Source: Mytilus edulis
Taxonomy: Eukaryota > Mollusca > Bivalvia > Mytilida > Mytilidae
DNA length: 64,000 nucleotides
Assembly (NCBI RefSeq): GCF_963676685.1
Contig: NC_092349.1
Coordinates: forward strand, 53,333,232-53,397,231
Direction: 5' to 3'
Shown here: positions 46,411 through 59,400 of the stretch, one piece after another
How positions within the stretch are numbered: position 1 is the first letter of the stretch
Layout: every line of letters starts with the position of its first letter
The notes under the pieces: model-generated
What the model was told of the DNA's origin: nothing
Seen by the model: the letters and a program-made list of their open reading frames with translations, nothing else
Database searches by the model: none
Made by a program: the position numbers and the translations under genes

Positions 46411-47990
46411 ACAAAAACAGCTATCTATAAACACATTCATTTGATTTGTGTATCTGACGTCAGAAATTTTTATACGTCACACGATTTGAAGCGCAACATT
46501 TAGTGCAGAATCATTCAAGCAATAATTACTGTGATTATAACGTGTACATAGTTAGATGGACCAGTCATATTATTTTACTACGATGAACATTGTGACAATA
46601 ACATTATTTGTAAGTTTCAAACATGGATTGCGAACACAAGAAGTACTAACTTTATAAACTCTATACGACGATGAATAACAATTTTGTTCTACGACGAAGA
46701 ACGGAAAAATAAACGTTAAAGTGAACAATCAATTATTTCTGCAAAAGTGTTAACAGTTTGGACTTAAAGAAAAAAGCTATCTGATGATATCTTTTCTTTT
46801 GTTGGGGATGAGTGTAACAATATCATGTTCAAGAAGGATGCCAGATTTTACAAACATTTTAAATGTAGATAAAATATAGACAATTATAGACTATAGCGAG
46901 AGATTTAATGACTATATTAACTTTATGTTGCAATTAATTTGCTATTAACTACTTATTCAAAGTTATGTCCAGTTAAATATGGATGACTACATTTTTCATT
47001 ATGTGATTACTTCAATTATGTCCAGTTGAACTTTTGCTTTAATTATTTTAATTCCTATAATAGAAGTAAAGGCGAGTTGGAATTATAAATGGATATTCCT
47101 GGGATCATTGCAATTCATATAATTACTTTAATTTACATTGTTATAGATTGATATAAACATGAAAATGTTTGTAGTTTAGACAGATTAAAATTACCATTGT
47201 ACTTAGTCCTTTGCCTTGCTGCTCAATAGACGTCTGTTTGATACCGCTCTGAGTCCTTGCTACTGAAGGGTTACAATATACTACAAAGACGTTATGATAT
47301 AACATGGAGTTACCTTTTCATACTATTCTATGTCATGAAGATATCATTTCACACTATTAAGAAATCTTGCTATAACATGAAGTTACTTTTTCATACTGAT
47401 TTGTCATTTTACTATACTATTATCTGATATTGCTACATTTGTATATCATAAAGATACATTTCATACTATAAAGACATTTTAATATAACATTAAGCAACTT
47501 ATTTATACTATTTTGTCACCTCAGTATATTATAATGTTATGTTATTACATGTATCTTATTACGATAAATTTGTATACTATACAATCTTCTTATTTTCATA
47601 TGAACATAAGAAATTATTTTTGATGTAAAATTAAATATGTAGAGATAAATGAATTACCAGCACTGCGTAACGTTTCTAGGCTATCCACTTGGGCATTCGT
47701 TAAATAATTGTTAGCAAGCCTAACTAAAAAATTTGAAAATTCACTGATTTATAACAATTCTTCTTTTAATTTAAAGTAATTACGTTTAGTTAACATAAAA
47801 TTATCTTACACAGAGACATAATTATACACAGACTATATAAATGATCTATATATATATATATATATTTATGTCTAAGCTATAAGAAAGACGACTTAATGTG
47901 TGTCCATCTAAACAAGCGAAGAAGGATTATCGTCTATCATGTCGTTAACTATTTTAATTGCGTATGTAATAAGCGTTTTTTTGTTGTTTT
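46411..47990. other. Intergenic, AT-rich
   Basis: No gene recognised. A short (TA)n run lies at 47848-47866. Direct near-repeats of ataacat(g/t)aagt + tac/caactt + tttt(c/a)atact occur between 47290 and 47520 in degenerate form. Confidence 0.4.
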
Positions 47991-48011
47991 TGTTGTTGTT
48001 TTTTTCTCAAC

Positions 48012-48201
48012 AGGCACTCAGATTGGTGTGAACTGGCCAATACCTTATTTGTATGAAAAATCTATTTTTATCTTAAAACAATTTACAACCGTAGTGGTTG
48101 AGAATGTTAGTTTGATGTACTTAAAGTGTGATTACATACTGCTTGGAAGAAAAAAGGAGAATAAACAACATTATTTTATTTGTAAAAATCGAAATTTATA
48201 A
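48012..48201 (+). other. Weak candidate terminal exon
   Basis: A long T/G-rich pyrimidine tract ends in tttttttctcaacag, followed by an open frame of about 62 residues (TQIGVNWPIPYLYEKSIFIL ...) to TAA at 48199-48201. An AATAAA follows within 15 bases (about 48210). The layout resembles a 3'-terminal exon, but no family is recognised and no upstream exon is known. Confidence 0.2.
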
Positions 48202-48809
48202 GTTGAAAAAATAAAAAGTAAAAAAGTTTTCTCATCTAGCCTATTTTTTTTGGCTGATTGATAGATGGCTTTTTTTCACTTTATCATCATCGTGTTATTG
48301 TGAGAAGTTTTTCAATATTTAATTCTGAAATGAAAACATACGATTATTTTCATCATATCATTAACAAAACAACATTTTAACAAATAAATTTATATAAATT
48401 AATTATTGTTCTTATTATTGTTTTTCTTTAGTCTTTGTAGTTCTCTGTTTTGTTTTGTGAGTCTCGTTTCCTTCTTTGTGTCTAATTTGGTTATTTCCAA
48501 TAATCAAGGCTAAAAACTAGTACTATGAATAAATATGTACCTAGATACTATTGATATTGACCCAGGAAATCAAATTGTTTTCTAAAACAGTTCAGATTCT
48601 ACTCTCTTTCTTGAATTATAACTGGTACAGGGTCAATATAAATATGTTGTCTCTGTGAATGTAACTTTGAGATAGTACACTATTTCCTCTTTGACTGTTC
48701 TTTATATACAGACCAGGGTGAAATGTTGATAAACACTCTAAGATGACTCCTTGATGACCTTATATTGAATGTCAAATAAAAATGACTTTATAACGAAGGT
48801 CAATATAAG

Positions 48810-49520
48810 AAGATGTGGTATGAGTGACAATGACACAACTCTCAACCCATATCATAATTTGTACAAGTTTTGGATCAATCCGAACAGCAATCTTTAATGG
48901 ACTCCAAAGTGACTGTGTAAAACCATTCAAACTGGAAAACAAACGGTTTTATCTATAAAAAAAACGAGAAACTACAAGCACTTATGAACCACATCAACTA
49001 ACGACAATTACTGAACATCAGGTTCCTGATTTAGGAGAGGTGCAAACAAATACGTTTGGTTTAAACGCTTGAATAGGCGTCAACCTTCACCCTAACCTGA
49101 AACAATAGTATAACATCACAACATAGAAAGACACAATATTAAGCATCAAATGAAATGGCTCAACTCAATCAATACAAAAGTAAATGAATATACACTGACC
49201 GAATACATTTGATCTCACAAAACATGTTTAACCCCGCCGCATGTTTGCGCCCGTCCCAAGTCAGGAGCCTCTATCCATTGTTAGTCTTGTATGTTTTCAT
49301 AATTTTCGTTCATTTATATGTTTTGGAGTTAAGTATGATATCTTTATTCACTGAACTAGCGCACATTTTTATTTAGGGGCCAGCTGAGGCCCACCTCCGG
49401 GTGATGGATTTTCTCTCTGCGCTGAAGATCCTTTGGTGGCCTTCGGCTGTGATCTGTTCTTTTGTCGAGTTGTTGTCTCTTTGACATATTCTCAATTTCC
49501 ATTCTCAATTTATACTTATC
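48810..49520. repeat. Mussel dispersed repeats, type A (reverse) and type C
   Basis: 48812-49080 (gaagatgtggtatgagtgac ... cgagaaactacaagcactta) is type A reversed. 49212-49510 (gatctcacaaaacatgttta ... ctcaatttccattctcaatt) is type C, nearly the same as 29541-29845. Confidence 0.75.
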
Positions 49521-50320
49521 TAAGGTTGTATATTTAAAAATAGTGAGACGAGATAATACACTAAGTAAGTAAACATAAATTAACAAAAATGCATTACAAA
49601 TTCAATCCACAGGTCAATTTAACACGAAAGTACGATTTGAGAGTACTCGCAGTTACTGAAAGCTAGTTAAAAGCCAAAAAGCAATGAATGACACAAAATC
49701 ATGCATCAGACACTTATACTAATTAAATTACAACCGAGTTTATATCCAGACTGTTCAGTTGTTATTATCGACATTTACACTGCAATATATTACTTAATGA
49801 TTTGCAAACATGCAGAACAGTATTGAATTGATTATGAGCAAATTATCAACACAGTACTGAACACGAATAAATCTGAAATTCAACCTGTCAACAGTACGCA
49901 ACCAATGTGAAACATTTGAATTTAAATTTTACACAAACTCAGAGTTTCTTTAAAATATGGCAAACATTCTTTTTGTTCATAAACATGTAAAATCCTCATT
50001 TGATTCTATAAAAATAGAAATAGACAGCTCTGGGTTGCAGTGAGCGTACCTTTCCAAATCTATTTTACAGTTTAACCTTGAATTCTACATGTTCTATAAA
50101 ATAAAACAAAATTCAGCATAGTCTGTTTGTCTGATCCATAGTTTAAATATAAGAATAAATTACTATTAGATTATCAAATAATATTATTGGCGTTTAGTTT
50201 TTGAAAATTTAGCTTATAAATTATACATGATTTATGAATAATTGTCATAAATGCAATTGGAAATTGTTTCTGGTATATAATAGGACCATAATAGCTGTTT
50301 AAAAGGTCAGATTGTCAGTA
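49520..50320. other. Upstream flank of the Ig gene, nothing recognised
   Basis: AT-rich sequence without recognised features. Confidence 0.35.
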
Positions 50321-50326
50321 ATATCT

Positions 50327-50334
50327 TATAAAAG
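50327..50334 (+). promoter_or_regulatory. TATA box of the Ig-domain gene
   Basis: TATAAAAG lies 54 bases before the ATG at 50381. A transcription start near 50358 would leave a 5' UTR of about 23 bases. Confidence 0.6.
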
Positions 50335-50380
50335 GCTACCAGCACAGAGGAGACATACTCTATTTTAACCAAGTGTAGTC

Positions 50381-50450
50381 ATGATAGTCAACAGTAAAAT
50401 AACGTGGATTAATATAGTTTTAGTTTTATCAGTAGTAGCTGTAAACTCAG
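50381..50450 (+). CDS. Ig gene exon 1: signal peptide
   Basis: ATG at 50381, 70 bases, donor CAG|GTATGA. It encodes a basic N-terminus and hydrophobic core INIVLVLSVVAV. Confidence 0.72.
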
Positions 50451-53400
50451 GTATGATCTATTTTGTTCGCGTTTATTTTGAAATTTATGTTTTTTTTTTA
50501 AACAGATAGTAATGTAAATTACACAGATATCTTTAAGTTCCACCATAACGCAAACAGATTTATTTTCAGTCAATTATTTTTTTAATCATCATATGGAAAT
50601 GTCCTGAATATATCTATGTCATTCTTTTGATATTTCTGTCTAACATGTCTAAGCATACTGGTATTCAAAAAATATAAATGTATGAATTAGTTTTTTTTTA
50701 CTGATCTGACAGTTCGCTGGTGTCCAACAGAGGTCTGTGATTTTTTGCATCATATTTATCATGAAAACCCAATTCACATGACTTTAAACGATATAATGCA
50801 TTGTGTGTACATTAAATAATCAATCATGGTTATTACATTTATACAAGGAACATTAACACGTGTACAAAATAAAATTATATATCCAACGGTACTATATAGT
50901 TTATCATTATCCTAGCTATACCATCGGCCGCAATGTTCGTCTAAATGTACAAAGCAAAGCTCTATGTTATAACATATCTAAGACTTTACTTTAATAAATG
51001 AGATATAAATACTTTTTATATATTACAGAGTTTAGTATGACGTTCATTGTCACTGAACTAGTATTAATTTTTGTTTCCTGGCCAGCTGAAGCAAGCCTCC
51101 GGTGTGGGATTTTCTCGCTGTATTAGGGACCCATTGGTGGCCTTCGCCTGTTTTCCGCTCTTTGGTCGGGTTGTTGTTTCTTTGACACATTCCTTATTTT
51201 CATTCTCAACTTTATACTGATTAAATAAAGTTGCTTTTGAAACATATTTTGTCTTTGATCAGTCACGGACGTTACAAGTTACTTTTTTTTTAAAATTTTA
51301 AAATTACACAATGGACACCTATGATACTAATTTGTACAATAGTTGATTACTTATATAGCTACATTTTATTTTACAGGTAATACAGTATCAATAGTCATGT
51401 CATTGACTGTTGATATTACAGACTCTAATTATTGTTAAGTAAACGGAAACGCTTTCTGTGTATTTGAGATTGGTCAGTGTCGTCAGCATTGTATGTTACA
51501 AAAGATATATTAGTTATAGCAGTCGTGACAATTTTGTCTTTTCTATTTCCATTGGTAAAATATTACATCCATCAGAAAATAATTTATCGGCAAAGTTTCA
51601 GAACCTTTACATTATTGCGCTGTGACTTAATGCCCTCTTTATTGCGTAGCCTTTTCTATCTTATCAAGTAGTCAATTCGAAAATATGACATTTTGAATCA
51701 CGAATGTAAAGGTTCAACGATTTAGAAACTGTCAAACTGGTGTGTGCAAACTTGGACAAAATCACGACTTTAAATGTCTACGATAAAGTTTTCATCAATT
51801 CACGAAAATAAATGAATCTAAAGTAGATTTAACTGACATAATTGCTTATTATGTTGGTCAAAAGAGTATGCTTGGGATCACCATACTAATGGCAGTCATT
51901 TTATTGATTTTATATTTGGATTAAGTTGATGCTTTTTTTTGTAGAAGCAAAACCTGACATTGAGATTAAGCATGAGTTTAAGGACGAAAATTGCACAATA
52001 AGTTGTAAAGCAACAGATATGCCAGCAAATTCTGAGGTATATGATTTTGATTATGATAAAATGCTCTTTAAATTCGTACCAGATTTTGCCTTTCTGTAGT
52101 TTTGTTTAAAGCTTATTAGTCTATTAAAATAGACGGAATGCAATGTCATTTGTAGCACAATATAATATAAACCTCGAATCTTTGTTTAGTTTTATATATA
52201 ACATGCATAATGTAATCACGCACCAAAGTTACCATATCAAAATGAACAATTGCAATATTTTCTACTTTTACGCACGTCTTCTATTTGTCGAGCGTTTTAT
52301 AGTCCACATGCATGTACATATGCATTTGTGTCTTCCTCACGTACACACACATGAGTATAATCGATGAATATTAAACATGGTGGGATGCAATATACCTCAC
52401 AAGATAATACTTGCTTGACAGTGTGTTGCGATAAGCATTATAATATATCTAGTAAACCGAACAGATTTGGTCACTTAAGACATGTAACATATAACAACGC
52501 AGTAGTTAAAAAGGAAGCAACCTCATTTTTTTTATCGATTTGATGATTTATGACTTTTGAACAGCGGGATACTACTGTTGCAGAATTGAAAGTTTCAGAA
52601 CAGCTTATAATCTTTTAACAATAACAAAAAAGGGCAAAATATATCAAAGCGATAATCAAACGTATGTTTGAAAACTGTCAATCTCATGGCAAAACAATCG
52701 CCAAAAGACAAACAACGGTGTACAAACCAATATTTACAAATCTTAATATTGACGACAACAAAAACTACACCAACAGAACAGAATGGTCGCAAGTGACTTT
52801 TTAAGATATGCATATCCTGTTACAATTATGAAAATCGTCGTGCTGGTCATTAAAAATTATATTTCAGATTAAAAATGATTATTGTTAACAATAAAACTAG
52901 AATCTGCGATGTTGTCATATATATGCTTTCTTTTAATGAAATGAAACCTAAATATTACTAGTAACAATACTAGACTTTAACTCATTTATTTGCAGCTACT
53001 TTTATCGAAGATTTACTCAAAAGACCATGTGTATTGTAAGACCTGTTACTTTGATTAGTGTGTTATAAAGCGCATGACAGTTTTGACTAAGATATTTGTT
53101 CAGATCAAAATATATCGATACAAGCGCTATACTCAATATGGCGATCTATTCTTAAAAAAAAATCTTTAAGCCTTGTTTTCATGTGTGTATCTAGATATCA
53201 ATTAACAGTTATTGTATGCTTCTTAAAATAGATTCATCCTGTAATTATGCTGAAGAGATAAGTAGAAGATTATTCTTGTACACTTAAAACTAATTCGTAT
53301 ATTGTGTTAGATAATATTGTTTAATTCTAACGAGAAGGTAAAATCTCCCGAAACGTAAGCTGATTTTTATTAGCTTATGTTCAGAGAAGGGGATGAGGCG

Positions 53401-56400
53401 TCTGCGCGTTGCCTTGCGGTGTTGTCATATAAGTGAGAAGTGAACAGTACACGTTCCAGCCCCGCTCGAGACGGAAGTGAAGAATCAGATCTACTCTTAC
53501 AGTGTTATGCTGATTTTCTAGATAATTTATAAAAATTATAACGCCAGGTATTTCTTCATTATAAGGTATAACGTGCTCTTGTCACTACACGTAGAAATAC
53601 ACAAAAAAAAAGTCATATACTTAATTGGATTTAACGGGTAGCATCATATGAGTACTTAGACAATATAGATGTTTTCTTAATAATAAAATTAATGTTCCTT
53701 CACAGACATACATGTAGTTAGTTTTTAAAACCAAAATCAGCAAGTCATTAACTGAAATCCTTTATCTTTGTTACATATTTTCTGAATCTGGTTATAGTTC
53801 GAAGGCTTAACATTATTGTGATGATATTGAGAGTGATCATATATACCAAGTATATATATTACTGGATCTTGCCACATTCACACAAGCAGTTCAATACTGA
53901 AAATCGGTGTGGAACGCTGATACTGAACATTTTAATGTGTATCGATTATATATCGGTTAAAAAGATGGTGTTACTAAATTTAGTTTGGTTTTGGATTCTG
54001 TATTTTATGAAAATTTTGTCTCAGCATGTGGTTTTATTAAATTAACTTTTGCTATTTAAGTTTATTCGCACGGATTTCCTCAGTACAGTTTTGATGTGAT
54101 TTATGAAGATGGTGACGGGCAGGCAAGTGTTCTTGTTAATATTAGTTCAAACTGTATAGAATGGGAAGGTACATACCAGTGTATAGTAAGAGAAAAGACG
54201 CCTGATCCTACAACATGGACAACAGAACCTGAATATTTAAAGTATCCAAGTAAGTAACATAGTTGTAAGAAAAAAAAGAGTTTAAAGTATTACTTGATAA
54301 AATAAACAACCCTTTAACGATTGTGCAAAGTCAAAAATAAGGAAAACAGCAAACAGAATAATTATGTAGTGAATATCCTGGAGGTGCCCACTATATACAG
54401 TTGTAGGATGATTTTGGCACTCATTGGAACTACTATGTTGCCATGGAAACTACTCCAAAAATTTCAAAAAGCTCAAAATGTTCCAAACTTAATGAAACTT
54501 CACAGTAACAATGAGCAACATTGGAAGATGTGGCATTTGCAGTTGAAATTTCCAAAATGGCTGTTGTTACCATGGAAACAATGCAAAAAGATCAAAACTT
54601 TGAATTTTCACAGAACATTCCAGAACATCAATGTTAAATTTATTCTAGAGACATTAAATGGAATATGATGGTATATATGATTATGGAGGGAAAAAATTGC
54701 AGCGGGGGTTTGACTTTGAAATATTCAAAATGGCCGCCGTTACCATGGGAAGAGCAAAATTATGAAAAACTTCAAAATGCTTTAAATTTTATGAAACTTA
54801 TAACAAATTTTGCCTAGCTTATGTAGACTTAACTTTTGAGTTACGAATTTTCAAAATGGCTGCCGTTGCCATGGAAACAGCAAAAACTTTCTACATGGCT
54901 GCCGCTTGCCTGGCAATGGGGAAAGGGTGCCATCCGCTATTGCTTGCAATGGCAAATCTAGTTTTTATTGAAATTGTTGCCCATTTGTAATAACATTAAT
55001 TTTTTACACATGTCATATGTAATGTCTTCTAAAACTAATGTCGCTACAATTGAGGCCAATCGAATTGAGAAAATATATCAAATGCAACGTACAGATTTTG
55101 AATTCAGTATTGTTCATTTGAAGAAAATAAAATGTTCGTGTGTGGAAATATCATAGAAGTTATCTGGTTTTGTCATCACTAGGGTTATTATCAGCTGATT
55201 AAACATCTATAGACCATATGTCGTGTACGTTATCAACCATACGTCTCCGTATAAACTTCAACATCGACCGTAAACTGGTACATGTAGCAAGCCACATAGA
55301 TTCTTTATATAAATATATGTTTTTAACGCTATCTCTTTTCATTTGACTATAGCAGGTACTCCAAAAATCACAGGATACAAGTATGATAGAAATTTGTATA
55401 TTGATTCCATAATTAATGGTTCTGATGTTCTATACGAATGTATAGCCACAGGCATCCCAAAACCCAATATATCATGGATAAAGATTGGCGATGAACAGTT
55501 TCAAAATATTCAAAAGGAACACAGTCATTCCCAAGTAAGAACAAAATGATATTGAAAGGAAGATATACACCAAGACAATAAATAAATAATCTTTATTTCA
55601 AGAGAATAAGCCCATTAGTTAAAACTAAATAGCCATAGGCATCACAAAAATCCCTATGCGCTATATGTTATATAAAAATATGACAAGCATAACGTCGCTG
55701 GGCTTCTAAAATGTTGTAAATTACAAACTTTCCAATAAAAAAATATCTCACAAACAGGCTTTGAAAATTTTGGTAAAATGCATGCTTCCAAAATGTCGTA
55801 TGTGAACTTGAACATTTTTGTAAGTAGCAGTGAAATAAAAACTTTTACATTTCTGGATTATCCAAGAACTTAAACTATTTTCACAGAAATAAAGAAATGT
55901 GCAATTATTTTTTTCCCAAAGCCATTCTACAAAGATTTTCAAGTTTTCATACAACATTTTGGAAGCAAACTTTACAAACAAATGACATCGGCAGTTTTGC
56001 AATATGTCTTATTTCACACATTTTGATTGGTCTAACTGTATGCTATTTTGGTATACCAAAGATTTCCTCCCGCCGAGACCATTGATGTCAAGAAGTATTT
56101 TTAGCCAAAAAAGTCATAGACGACATTTTAGAAGCCCAGCGACAATAACAATTTCTGCGAAATAACAAGTAAAGTAATAGGATCGTAAGTCATGTCATAT
56201 TTTAGGAACATCCATTAAAGTCATGGTATATTTTAGGACCAACCATTAAAGTCATAGTATATTTTAGGACCAACCATTAAAGTCATGGTATATTTTAGGA
56301 ACAACCATTAAAGTCATAGTATATTTCAGGAACAACCATTAAAGTCATGGTATATTTTAGGAACAACCATTAAAGATATATAAGATTATATAGTTCAGTA

Positions 56401-59400
56401 TGTCATACGCTCGTGACGCCCTCATAAAAAAACAGGCATGTAACCGTATGTTTTAATTATATACATTCATTGCATATCATATTTAATTACTAAAGAACAC
56501 TACGTGTCTAAACAAACAACTGTACCTTTCATATAAAAAAGAAGATGTGGTATGATTGCCAATGAGACAACTCTCCACAAGAGACCAAAATGACACAGTA
56601 ATTAACAATTATAGGTACCCGTACGGCCTTCAACAATGAACGAAGCCCTACCACATAGTCAGTCTTGGCTCTACTGTCAGTTGTATATATTCTTAAATTT
56701 GTTTTTCAAATATGCCTGTCTGAACGCAATGTACGCATATGGTTACACCCTTTTATTTGATGGCTTCGTCTATTGAGAAAATCAATTGTCATTGATGGCA
56801 ATTGGACATAAGAATGGTCAGTCAAAATATCATTTATTCAACGGATATCGTTGTAGATATAATGTGTGCCAAGGTGAGTAAAGTATAAAGATGATCGTCA
56901 ATGTAATAACAGACATATCTTGTTCATTATTGCAAAAAAACGACAAGCTTTAACCCTAAAAACAATCCATAAGAAATATGTTCATAAGATGTGAATCGCT
57001 CTTTGACAAGATAACAAATTGTCAATGGAATAATTAATGTTGTTGATACTCCAAATCTTTTGTTCAATTTCTTCTTGCCTATTATGACAGGGCCCCCTGT
57101 TACATTTTTCATCAATGACTGAAGCTGACAATGGATACTATATTTGTATAGCTGAAAATAGCGTAGGAAGAATAGAAGGTCATTGGAAACGGTTTGAAGT
57201 AAGCAGATACAAACCGACGATGAAATATGATTCCGTTCCTATTAGGACATATACAGAAAATCAAATATTAAATGATGGGGTAGATGGAAAAATGGAAGTC
57301 TTAGTTAATGGTAAGATTACATAACAACAAGTCATTTAAAATAATATAAAAGGGTATAATTCTTACATGTCTTATATGATTTGCATTTCTATAAATACTT
57401 GATTTGGATTGGTCAATTAAAATTTTTCTCTTGGTTTACACTTCGATAAACCGTGTTGGCGAAACTACTTTCGTAACTTTCACTGTGTTCTATTCATGCG
57501 CGATACACATGCATGTAGGGATCCCGGTTTTTCAGCAAATTGAGATTAAGAAACAAATACGTTACACATGTTACAGTTGTTTCTATTTTAATGCACATAA
57601 AACAAAAAAGAAATGTATTGAAGCTTCGAAAATGTATAAAATTTAAATTTAAATAAAAATCCGCGAAATTTCATGAATGATTTAGCGAATTTTCGTCATG
57701 GCAAAACACGTCATACGAATGAAAAATTTCAAGGGAAAGATTATTTCGATACTTGTACGATTCATATTCGGATAATATGACATTAAAATGAAGTTTTTGA
57801 TGTAGGTGCTACTTCATTTTAGATTATGTTGCATTTATCGAACATTTATAGATTTTAGTAAGTCAATATGGCGACCAACTCCTTAGTTATGACCTGTCTG
57901 CATTTGATGGTAATTATAGTAGCCATTACACAAACAAAAGTTAATTAAAAATCGCGGATATTTGGCTGAAGAATTATAAGGATTTAACACTTTTTTTCTA
58001 GAGGTTATTTATGTGTTAACTAGGTCGCCTACTCACAAGCTTAACGTAAAAGTCCCGGTTTACACATCAATAACCTCTAGAGGAATTGTGTTTAATCCTA
58101 TTATAAAGTCTTTGTGTTTGCTCTTTAGTAATATCAATAGTATGAACGAAATACTGGTATTATAAGTAATGTAGATGTCACTTTACCTTGTTTTCTTTAG
58201 TCTAATGACACGGTTCTTAATAGACACACGTCGATTAAACATTTTTGATTGAAAGTGTCAATATTTAAACAACGAATCAATGACAGAAAGATCTCTACAG
58301 AATCCAGACATTCTGATAGGGACGTCTTAATTCAATGCAATTGGAACCTTAGTTTCGTGTTAATTTCTTACGTAATAAACCGTAAATCAGATAAAATAAA
58401 GGTAACCTCAGTTTTGATATATAAGATGAGTTTTATTGATTTAATTAAATTATATTCGTTCAAGCCTGGAAAATTGGAACAAGCTAATTCCTTTTTAAAA
58501 CTGTGTCTGGCCGACGTTTTTTTCTGGATTATGATTAACAGAGAAGCATATCTAGGTGGACATTTTTTTGGCTCGTCCGGATTAATGCAATCGACATTTT
58601 CAAGTACCAAATCATGAACACAGGAGTTGGGTTAATGAAAAAAAACAAAAAACAATGACAATTGGAAACCAAAATGGATCCTCGTGTCATGATTTTTTGA
58701 AATGCGGATGCAAGAAACTCAGCTGTAAATGCTACCGTTCTGACCTTTCGTGTACAGGTTTGTTTATTGGTAACTGTCAGATAATTGTTAAATAAGCAAC
58801 CTGGAGTTCTACACAAACTATATATGCATTTGAACCTAACAAAGTTAATGATATCTCTTGGTAAGTTAAAAGACAAGAACAAAATTGACATTTTCCATGT
58901 TTTGCCGGCATTTTGGGACCGGAAATCGCTTTTTTCTTCATGTAGGTATTGTTTTTTCGTAATTTAGGAATTGTTATTTAAGTTTTATCAAAACTTACAT
59001 CGGCTTATACCTATTACACAGCTTTCAAAAAGATTTACGAAATGTAACCAAATGGATCTGACGCCATCTTGAAAAAATGATTTTTTTTATGGCAAGCAAC
59101 TGAATTTTTTTAATTATCATTTAGTCTACCCATGTACCAAATGTTATGCTTGTATCACGATTTGTACAATTATGGTCATAATATATCCCACTATAACCGT
59201 AATCAAGAATTTTGAAACCTATGTATTTGAATGGCTTGGTGTATATTACTTTCTTGTGTGAAGTTTAAAAACATGTAATAATTGTCACGTTTTGGAAATT
59301 GTGGATTTGACAGTATATAACTATTAAGACGGCAGCAAATGAGTTGCAAACTATGCATATATGTTGTAATTATTTAACGTTTTGATATATCCTTTTTATC

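Noticed and set aside
54321..54668. 115-residue frame in Ig gene intron 4
   Set aside because: It consists of the intronic tandem units with atggctg...ttaccatgg and no Ig signature.
58249..58891. Two overlapping ~120-residue frames on opposite strands in intron 6
   Set aside because: No domain or splice support was seen, and the composition is typical of chance open frames.
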